A stretch of 64,000 bases of DNA, from positions 130,293,655 to 130,357,654 of the forward strand of contig NC_133324.1 in NCBI RefSeq assembly GCF_042186555.1. Reading direction: 5' to 3'. This DNA comes from Aquarana catesbeiana (taxonomy: Eukaryota; Chordata; Amphibia; Anura; Ranidae). Under the pieces are notes generated by a model. It did no database searches, had not been told where the DNA came from, and saw only the letters and a program-made list of their open reading frames with translations. Below, in pieces: positions 56,641 through 64,000 of the stretch (within the stretch, counting starts at the first letter, position 1; each line of letters opens with the position of its first letter). Both the position numbers and the translations under genes were made by a program.

Positions 56641-58580
56641 ATGGTTTCAGCCCTCCCTACTCTATTTCTGATGGATCACAACACAGCCCCCCATCCCCTC
56701 CTCATCTCTATAACCCCTCCTTGTACACAGATGAAGAGCACAGAAAGTTATAGTTCTGGCAAAATCAAAAGTGTTTTTTTTTTTTTTGCACTTGTCCAAC
56801 AGATATAACAAAGCTATATCAAAGGTATATTTAGTAGACCAAAAAGGAGAAAGAGACGTTTATTGGTAAGGTTTACAAACACCTTAAATAATATTTTTAT
56901 ATTAATAAGGAAAAAGAACATCTCAACACGGAAGTGTAAAGTCTATGATGGTGTATGTGAGAGTATAAGAATAAGATATTTATCACCATGGGAGTCTGAG
57001 TGTTTTTTTCTGTTATCTGCATTGTTTGTAGCATTGGGGAAGTGAGTGTCTAATTTCTGTCATTGTTGGCAGTATGCACACAATCACAATGCTAAATAAG
57101 TAAAGGACCCGGTTGACAGCAGTGTGGATGAGAGAAATAAATATTGATCTTTTCTGTTTGTAAAATAAGAATATAGCAATTATTACCTATAAACTGGTTA
57201 ACAAGATTTAAATTACATGTTATGCTTTCCTAACTAGCATAATGCGTTAAGAGGTTTTGATGTGATTAGGAGAAAAACTAAAAAAGAAATTACTTTCCAT
57301 TTAAAGAGAATCTGTTTCCTGCTTAAGTGGCTAATATTTTAATTAAGTCTAGTGTGATTTTTTTTTTCCTTCTTTCTTTGAGTATCTTTGATAAACTCTC
57401 TCTCCTTTATGTTGATGATAATTAAACAGATCCCCACAGACTGCAGTCTGTGACTTGCTCATGCTAATTGTTAGGAAGGAGACACTGACCAGTTGGTTTG
57501 CTATTGAGGAGCCCGGTTCGCGCTGTCAGCAGAGCAGTTTTATTATTTTTGCTTTGTTCCCTGTTGTCAGGGCTAACTGCATGCTTTTGTGGCCGGAGAT
57601 GTTTCACAAATTGAGGCAGATGGCTGCGATTGAGACACGTGTCATTCAGAAAGGGAAGAGGGGAAAGGCCTCAAGAGTGGGGGTCTGAGCAGGTCACAGA
57701 CCCTCTCCCGTACTTGTTAGTGTTTTCAAAGGGCCATGTGCAGCAACTTCATTGTTCTTCAGTTAACGGGGAAAAAGAGGCTCTCGCTTTGCATGGGCCA
57801 TGCAATCCAGGCTGCCGTTGTCTCTCTCAGGTCTTGCTGAATGAATTAGCTGGCTTGACAGAAGTTCTTTGTATCTAAGGTGGCTTTCAGTCAATTGCAA
57901 AACACAATGGGACAGTTTGGCTTCTAATTACAAGTAATTAAGGAGATTTTAGTGTTTTGGAATTTTGATTCACTCCTCATAAATTTTAACAAAAAATGTT
58001 CAAGCGTTGGCTTTACAATTTTATTTGCATTTCCGTTGTGTTTTTGTTGATAAGAAAGTTAATGGGTTCACACAGTTATTACCGTGAACATTAAACATCC
58101 GTTCATTCATCAGCAGCATAGGGTGACTAAATCTACATCTGTCAGAAATACACAATGCTCCTTGCTATTGCTGACCAGAAAATGGAAATGTTTTTCAGTC
58201 CGTATAAAGCAGCTTTAAAATTCTTGTAAACTTCTTCTGAGTGGAAGATTATTGTAACATTTTTTTTTTTTATTCTACTTCTGCTACATTAGTCCACCCA
58301 AAGCTGTTTTTGTGATTGTATTGAAGCTGGCCAGCTGATTCACCCATTTGCTTCTCTGGAATTCTAGACCTAAAGTGATATTAAACTCTTAGTAAATGGT
58401 AGAATGGAGTAAAGAAAGGGCAGGTTAGGGGAGCTAAACCAACTATATTTCAGGAGGTCATCAACCCAATAATATAGTTGAAGCGGGAAAAGATAAAGAT
58501 AAGGGGGTTGAACGATGACCCCCTGATATCACTAATCTCTAGATATAAACTATTAAAAAAAAAGGTCATATCTTTATTAC
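56641..58580. other. AP3B1 intron; candidate conserved non-coding block 57170-57960
   Basis: The stretch 57170-57960 lacks transposon signatures and is rich in homeodomain-type cores (TTTTAATTAAG at 57345, GATAATTAAAC at 57417, CTAATTGTTAG, TAATTACAAGTAATTAA at 57925). It is less AT-biased than its surroundings in the middle. Conservation cannot be tested here. Frames at 57455-57878 are open by chance and lack any domain. Confidence 0.4.
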
Positions 58581-58863
58581 AAATATTTAAAAGCAGATAT
58601 ATCTCATCATAAGGGCAACATATAGCCCAAAATATATAAAAGCCAAATACAGGAAGCAGTTAGACAGTAGAAATCACCTATGCGTTGCACGGTCAGAGAC
58701 GCAAAATGCAAACAAATCAACAAAAATACGTCGATGTACATTTTCATATGAAATTCCCTAAAAAAAAATGGTTCTACTGTCTATCTACTACCTGTATTTT
58801 TTTTTTTTATACTTAGGGCTATATGTTACCCTTATGATGTGATGTATCTGCTTTTAAATATTT
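58581..58863. repeat. Inverted repeat with arms of about 92 bp
   Basis: 58581-58672 (AAATATTTAAAAGCAG, CATCATAAGGG, ACAGTAGAA) is mirrored by 58772-58863 (TTCTACTGTC, CCCTTATGATG, CTGCTTTTAAATATTT). The spacer of about 100 bases is unique. Its layout recalls the inverted arms of the Penelope-related element at 2655-3876. Confidence 0.75.
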
Positions 58864-59686
58864 TCCCCACATCCAGTTCGCATGACAGGAGAAAGTGACA
58901 GACACTCAATGGAGTTGGTTCACACAGCTCCAGGGCGGCTGGGGAGCGCACTGGAAAAGGGTCCTGTGCATCTTTGGCTCCATTTCTGGTGCAAATTCAG
59001 ACAAAAACTCTGACCTGAAATGGGGAATAGGAACGCACCAGGCCCCTTGCTGTGATCTGTGGCCGCAGCAATTGTGAACCCAGCCACATCCTAACTTCAA
59101 TTGGCGCAGGTATGTTTCTCATTCTTGGTTAAAAAAAAAAAAAAATTAACCTGCTTAGCACAAAGTAAGTTGCAAAGAAACTTCAAATTTCATTTATCCA
59201 TAAGTTCACGTTCTTAAATGTGGCCTATAGGTAACTACCAGTATACCAGTATGCTTCATTTTCATTGGCTGCTACATTTTAAGAAATATTCTACATGACC
59301 AGTCTCAAACCAAAATTTTTCAATTCCTTGCACCTTCATATTAATAAAAACTAAGGGAATGTTCGATTGGCCCAGAGATCAGAGGAGGAACTGGGCTCTG
59401 CTAAAAGCAGAGAAAATGTAAGGATATGTGAAAAGGAAAATATTAACTCTTGTGTACCAAGTACAAAAGAGAAAACTAATTTCAGCCAGCTACTACAGAT
59501 TCACCACAGTTGTGGATCAAACTTTCCCATGTCTTCCCATAAGTTGAGCCAGGTAACTGCCGGGTTGCACGAAAAAAAAACTGACAGCTCTGGTCAGAGA
59601 CACTGTACTAAACATGCAAGGTTACTCCAGCAATCTTCTCTGATGAGCTATTGTGTATCGGTCGGCTGCTGGTTTTCCAGCATGCA
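58864..59686. other. Repeat-like block 58866-59110, then plain intron
   Basis: The GC-richer block has the phrases GCGCACTGGAAAAGGGTCC and GGAACGCACCAGGCCCC and resembles dispersed repeats, but no borders were found. 59367-59640 shows nothing supportable. Confidence 0.35.
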
Positions 59687-59795
59687 GGTCCCACATACAC
59701 ACGGGCAGAATGTCGGCCTTTGTTTTGTTTTTTTTTTTTTGTTTGTTTTTTTTATTGCCAAATGTCTCCCGACATTCTGCCTGTGTGTACGGGCT
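59687..59795. mobile_element. Short MITE or foldback element
   Basis: CCCACATACACACGGGCAG with AATGTCGG on the left is mirrored by CCGACATTCTGC and CTGTGTGTACGGGC on the right. The arms are about 30 bp and the whole is about 109 bp with a T-rich loop. The ends resemble those at 60059 and 62009 (GTACACACG). Confidence 0.7.
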
Positions 59796-60058
59796 TAACT
59801 GGCACTGTCTGCAAAGGAATAGATCCACATGCTGTATTTGTTGGGGTTTCCCAACAGTGGCATTCTCAAATAGGCCATACAGTAGAAGTTGAGGTCCACC
59901 TAATACATCAGCCCCTCTTTTCCACATCATATTGCTCAGCTTTACAGTTTTAAAAAAAGTAGGAAAATAAAGTAGAATTTTTGCACATTCTTACCTGCAT
60001 CCGTTCTGATGAAATTATGCCTTATCATGCAATTCCTCAAACTGACTGCTGAGTGTAA

Positions 60059-60707
60059 TGCCGCGTACACACGATCAGAAATGCCACCAGCAAAACTCGG
60101 ATGAGAGCTTTTTGTCAGAAAATGCGACCGTGTGTATACTCAATCGGTCTTTTGCTGGCGGAATTCCAGCCAGCAAAAGACTGACAGCATGCTCTCTATT
60201 TTTCAGTCGGAAAAAAGTTCCTATCCGAAAATGCGTCCGTCTGTATGCAATTTGGACGCGCAAAAAATCATGCATGCTCAGAAACAATTCAACGCATGCT
60301 TGGAAGCATTGTACTTCATTTTCTCAGCTCGTTGTAGTGTTGTATGTCACCGCGTTCTTGATGGTCGAAAGTTCAGAGAACTTTTGTGTGACCGTGTGTA
60401 TGCAAGGCAAGCTTGAGCAGAATTCCGTCGGAAAAACCATCTAAGTTTTTTCTGATGGAAATTCCGCTTGTGAACCAATCAGCTTCTTTCTACAAGATTA
60501 AAAGTAAATCTTCAAGGAAGCGCTGGCTGTAGCTTTAACAAACATTTAGCAGTCTTCAGTTGGCATTGTGAAAAGCTTCAGCAGACATTTAACAAGCTCA
60601 GGCAGACTACTGTGCTCAAAGAAAAAAAAGCTAACAATACTTTGTTGGACATGATGTACTTCAGGCTAACTTTTACAAGATTAAAAACCACCCATGTGTA
60701 CTTAGTC
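60059..60707. mobile_element. Harbinger-like MITE, diverged right end
   Basis: TGCCGCGTACACACGATCAG after TAA (60056-60058). A probable right end CATGTGTACTTAGTC (to 60707) precedes TAA (60708-60710). The inside holds several internal inverted phrases (CCAGCAAAA, TTTTGCTGG). The left end is clear, the right less so. It lies about 275 bases before the last AP3B1 exon. Confidence 0.55.
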
Positions 60708-60981
60708 TAAAGTGTCTGTGTAGAAAAAAAGCAAACACGACTCTTGCTGATTTCTTGTTTGAGTACTTGTTTTACAGTGTATTTTAATGTTTTATAAGCT
60801 TCAAAAAAGACATTGAGATTAAACTGACTTTAAATGAATACTTTTACATTTATATCTTACAAATACAATTAAAAATAATTCACTCAAACATATAGGGATG
60901 TAACAGTGTAATGACATGTTGTACTACAAAAGCTTTGATCTGACTACTGTGTAACTTTTTTTTCCCTCCTTCATTTTGCAG

Positions 60982-61135
60982 GTTTGCAGCGAAGACTGTG
61001 CACAGTGGGTCATTGATGCTAGTCACAGTGGAGCTGAAGGAAAGCTCTACAGCACAGCTTATCATAAATACTGAGAAAACTGTGATTGGCTCCATTCTGC
61101 TGCGGGAGCTGAAGCCCGTCCTGTCCCAGGGGTAG
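60982..61135 (+). CDS. AP3B1: AP3B1 last exon, AP-3 complex subunit beta-1 C-terminus
   Basis: The acceptor TCATTTTGCAG ends at 60981. The first base G completes the Arg codon split with the exon ending at 49232. The exon then encodes FAAKTVHSGSLMLVTVELKE, SSTAQLIINTEKTVIGS and ILLRELKPVLSQG, and stops at TAG 61133-61135. The end is nearly identical to the vertebrate AP3B1 C-terminus, which separates it from the neuron-specific paralogue AP3B2 with fair certainty. This C-terminal appendage region binds accessory proteins in adaptor complexes. The reading frame is intact, with no sign of decay. Confidence 0.96.
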
Positions 61136-61590
61136 CCAGCTTACATCTGGACTTCAGAATCTGGCACAAAACAAGACTGCCTGGCATCCACTACTGCTGC
61201 CTTTCATTTATAATAATAGCCCTTCCATCTGGCAGGAGTGGGAAGAATACACTCTTGACAATCTTGTCTACTGCTTCAGAATGCTAGTATCTATCATATA
61301 TGCAAGCCCTTGTGATAGGGAAGCTTTCTAACCAAAGATCATATGCGTCTCTGTTACTTATCAGTGCTGTTAAAATTCATCTCCCATTTGTTACATCTCC
61401 CATTATCTGTAAAGATTTTTATGTATCTTGACCCTTTAGAGATCTGATTTCTACATGGGTGCAAATAAGATGGTCCTAAAGTGAATCTACTTTATGTATT
61501 CGTTTCCACTGTTGCTCAGAGGTGTCCTGAATTGCAATTTGTTCTTTCTTTTTGAGATTACAGAATAAAAGTATTAACAAGCTACCTAGT
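61136..61590 (+). other. AP3B1 3' untranslated region (putative)
   Basis: Non-coding sequence directly after the stop codon, ending about 20 bases past the first AATAAA at 61564. The true cleavage point is not visible from the sequence. There is a T-rich region nearby (61690-61710). Confidence 0.6.
61564..61569 (+). promoter_or_regulatory. Polyadenylation signal AATAAA
   Basis: First canonical AATAAA after the AP3B1 stop codon, 429 bases downstream. It is followed by TG/AT-rich sequence (GATGTGTGTATATATATC) about 25-45 bases later, which suits a downstream element. Confidence 0.65.
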
Positions 61591-62008
61591 TCACTGATGT
61601 GTGTATATATATCCCCAGGCCATACAAAATGTGCATATGTGATCAATAATTAAACATTTTAAGTGTACCATATAGGGACAAAACTTTCCCCGTCATTTTT
61701 TTTTATTATTTTACTAATACTTTGAGTAAAAAATCTAATTTAAATCTGGTCAGGACAATATGAATTAAGACTTGTTTGTGGATGGTTGAGCACAAACAGA
61801 TAAGGCAATTTAAAAAGGAGATCTTCTCTAAAATTCACGGCACTTTCCAACCTGGGACCACATGTAGTTGTAATACCTGCTGCTTCCTGGACTTTTCTGT
61901 GCGTCTCGGTCTGGCGCAAATGTTAATGCATCTTGAGAAAATGAAACTGTAACTAAAGTGGAATGCTGCCTATAAAGACAAACAAGATACTTCGTTGTTG
62001 CATTCTAA
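61591..62008. other. 3' flank of AP3B1, nothing recognised
   Basis: No repeat borders or coding homology. Confidence 0.45.
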
Positions 62009-62439
62009 TGCCCTGTACACATGGTCGGACTTTGTTCGGACATTCCGACAACAAAATCCTAGGATTTTTTCAGACGGATGTTGGCTCAAACTTGTCTTGC
62101 ATACACACGGTCACACAAAGTTGTCGGAAAATCCGATCGTTCTAAACGCGGTGACGTAAAACACGTACGATAAACTATACACGGACTATAAACGGGGCAG
62201 TGGCCATTAGCTTTCATCTCTTTATTTATTCTGAGCATGCGTGGCACTTTGTGCGTCGGATTTGTGTACACACGACAACGGATTTTGTTGTCGGAAAATT
62301 TTATATCCTGCTCTCAAACTTTGTGTGTCGGAAAATCCGATGGAAAATGTGTGATGGAGCCTACACACGGTCGGAATTTCCGTCAACAAGGTCCTATCAC
62401 ACATTTTCCGTCGGAAAATCCGACCGTGTGTACAGGGCA
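62009..62439. mobile_element. Harbinger-like MITE, well preserved
   Basis: TGCCCTGTACACATGGTCGG (62009) and CCGACCGTGTGTACAGGGCA (to 62439) are inverted with one difference. TAA flanks both sides (62006-62008 and 62440-62442). The inside holds further inverted copies of TCCGAC and GTCGGA phrases spaced through the element. It is 431 bp and non-coding. Confidence 0.9.
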
Positions 62440-63173
62440 TAAGCCTTTCTGCAGAAATGGAAACTGGGACCTTGTTGGCCTTTATGAGAAGCACGGACTC
62501 TTTTTTGGGACTGTTTATAAATTTAGACATTATTAGTTTATGCTTGAAAGTTTAGTTATATGTCTGTTCCCATATTAAAGCAAACCTATCACCTCCCATG
62601 TGAAAAAATTCAGCTATGATACATTCCTCCTATATTATGGCAAATAAATATACTTACATGGCCACTGGATGATGTGGCATGAGATATTTTCTATTTCTCG
62701 TGGGCGCCGTTCATATCTATTCAGGTGCAACGGTGCGCACATGTTTTTGTGTTTGCATTTATGTTTAGGGAAGCCCATTCATTGCAGTGGGCTGCCGTAC
62801 ATGCTAAAGTTGCACAGAATTTATTTTTAATTTGTGCTTCACCAAAACACACATTGGGATGCCATTAAGAATTAATAACACCAATGCAAGCCTGCAAAAG
62901 GTATGCATGTTTTTGTGCATTGCAGGAAAGTGCACAATTTTGTGCACATTGCCACAATGCACGACTGTGAACATATCCTTATAGAGAGTTTTCGCAATTT
63001 CTCTGACTGTGGATCTGTTGCTTCCTGTGTTAAGTGGTGTGGGTATCCCAGGAGTCAACACATCTCACTTGCCTAGCTGAGACTCTAGAAAAGGAATCTA
63101 GAAGTAAAGCAAGACAAAATAATATAATTAATTTTAAGGATGGAGGAGGATTCAAGTGGAATGAAATTGTATA
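62440..63173. other. 3' flank, possible TTAAAG-type element start
   Basis: 62575 reads TTAAAGCAAACCTATCACC, resembling small-element ends, but no matching right end was found. Otherwise nothing is supportable. Confidence 0.35.
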
Positions 63174-64000
63174 CAGTGGGGATGGAAAATTTGGGCACCC
63201 CAGGTAAAAATGTGTATTAATGTGCATAATGAAGCCAAGGAAAGATGGAAAAATCTCCAAATGGCATCAAATTACAGATTAGACATTTTTATAATATGTC
63301 AAAAAAAGTTAGATTTTATTTCCATCATTTACACTTTCAAAATTGCAGAAAACAAAAAATGGCGTCTGCAAAAGTTTGGGCACCCTGCAGAATTTATAGC
63401 ATGCACTGCCCGCTTTGCAAAGCTGAGACCTGCCAGTGTCATGGATTGTTCTCAATCTTCGTCTGGGAAGACCAGGTGATGTCAATCTTACAGGTTTTAA
63501 ATGGCCAGACTCATCTGACCTTGCCCCAACAATCAGCACCATGGGTTCTTCTAAGCAGTTGTCTAGAAAACTGAAACTGAAAATAATTGACGCTCACAAA
63601 GCTGGAGAAGGCTATAAGAAGATAGCAAAGCGTTTTCAGATGTCAATATCCTCTGTTCGGAATGTAATTAAGAAATGGCAGTCATCAGGAACAGTGGAAG
63701 TTAAAGCAAGATCTGGAAGACCAAGAAAAATATCAGAACAGCTCACAGGATTGTGAGAAAAGCAATTCAAAACCCATGTTTGACTGCACGATCCCTCCAG
63801 AAAGATCTGGCAGACACTGGAGTTGTGGTACACTATTCCACTATAAAGAGATACTTGTACAAATATGGTCTTCATGGAAGAGTCATCAGAAGAAAACCTC
63901 TTCTACGTCCTCACCACAAAAATCAGCGTTTGAACTTTGCAAATGAACATATAGACAAGCCTGAGGCATTTTGGAAACAAGTTCTGTGGACCGATGAAGT
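63174..64000 (+). mobile_element. Tc1-type transposon, cut by window end
   Basis: It starts CAGTGGGGATGGAAAATTTG after TA (63172-63173), a typical Tc1 end, and is followed by GGGCACCCC. A second GGGCACCC phrase near 63377 suggests the double-repeat (IR/DR) end layout. The transposase begins at 63541 and runs off the window. Confidence 0.85.
63541..64000 (+). pseudogene. Tc1-type transposase, frameshifted, partial
   Basis: It begins MGSSKQLSRKLKLKIIDAHK, then GEGYKKIAKRFQMSISSVRN (paired-like helix-turn-helix) and the hook SGRPRKISE. The starting frame stops at TGA 63754-63756. Shifting by one base near 63740 restores family sequence: AHRIVRKAIQNPC, SLQKDLADTG, LHGRVIRRKPLL and finally LWTDEV at the window end, where D is the first catalytic Asp. 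With one frameshift visible in the first 460 bases, this is a comparatively young copy. Confidence 0.85.

Noticed and set aside
58673..58771. Possible hammerhead in the spacer of the 58581-58863 inverted repeat
   Set aside because: Only GACGCAAAATGC resembles the core. The CUGANGA part and stem II are missing.
60132..60444. Open frames around 60058-60444 near the last exon as an extra AP3B1 exon
   Set aside because: They lie inside a MITE, lack a convincing acceptor-donor pair and show no similarity to AP3B1, whose sequence is continuous across 49232-60982.

Overview
The window reads as an intron-rich stretch of vertebrate nuclear DNA, most likely from a ranid or ranoid frog. That guess rests on the repeat mix (CR1 LINEs, Penelope-like elements, DIRS-like debris, several Tc1 families and many copies of repeats beginning TTAACCACTT). 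The species cannot be fixed from the sequence alone.

The only host gene I can support is the 3' end of AP3B1 (AP-3 adaptor complex subunit beta-1) on the + strand. Three coding exons lie at 6144-6241, 49094-49232 and 60982-61135, with consensus splice sites and compatible phases, ending in the family's characteristic C-terminus (LLRELKPVLSQG, stop). They hold 391 coding bases in 64 kb. The introns are at least 6.1 kb, 42.9 kb and 11.7 kb, and the AATAAA at 61564 probably ends the transcript.

The rest is intron and 3' flank filled with mobile DNA. 1-1121: head-to-head Tc1 fragments with an inverted duplication. 2655-3876: a Penelope-related element with inverted arms, a 15-bp target duplication and a hammerhead-ribozyme-like core. 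4986-6054: a TTAA-flanked piggyBac-type element. 6.8-9.7 kb: small TTAA-ended elements. 9.9-12.1 and 14.4-15.5 kb: two degraded Penelope-like elements on the - strand. 17.5-25.2 kb: a CR1 LINE split by a 5.2-kb piggyBac-type insertion that keeps a transposase C-terminal zinc-finger remnant. 25.7-28.8 kb: mostly repeat-free intron that may hold conserved non-coding elements. 28.9-44.4 kb: MITEs, a Tc1 copy, and a nested stack of TTAA elements containing a minisatellite. 45-46.3 kb: a decayed DIRS-like tyrosine recombinase. 53.9-55.7 kb: a near-complete dead Tc1. 57.1-58.0 kb: a second repeat-free, homeodomain-site-rich stretch. 59.7-62.4 kb: three MITEs around the last exon. 63.2 kb to the end: another Tc1 that runs off the window.

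The main themes are that TTAA/CCACTT-ended repeats behave as piggyBac-type elements with datable nesting; that three loci carry hammerhead-like motifs, two of them downstream of recognisable Penelope coding remnants; and that six MITEs with 3-bp TNA duplications share CACAC-containing ends. No bacterial-type features, CRISPR arrays, rRNA or convincing tRNA genes were seen.
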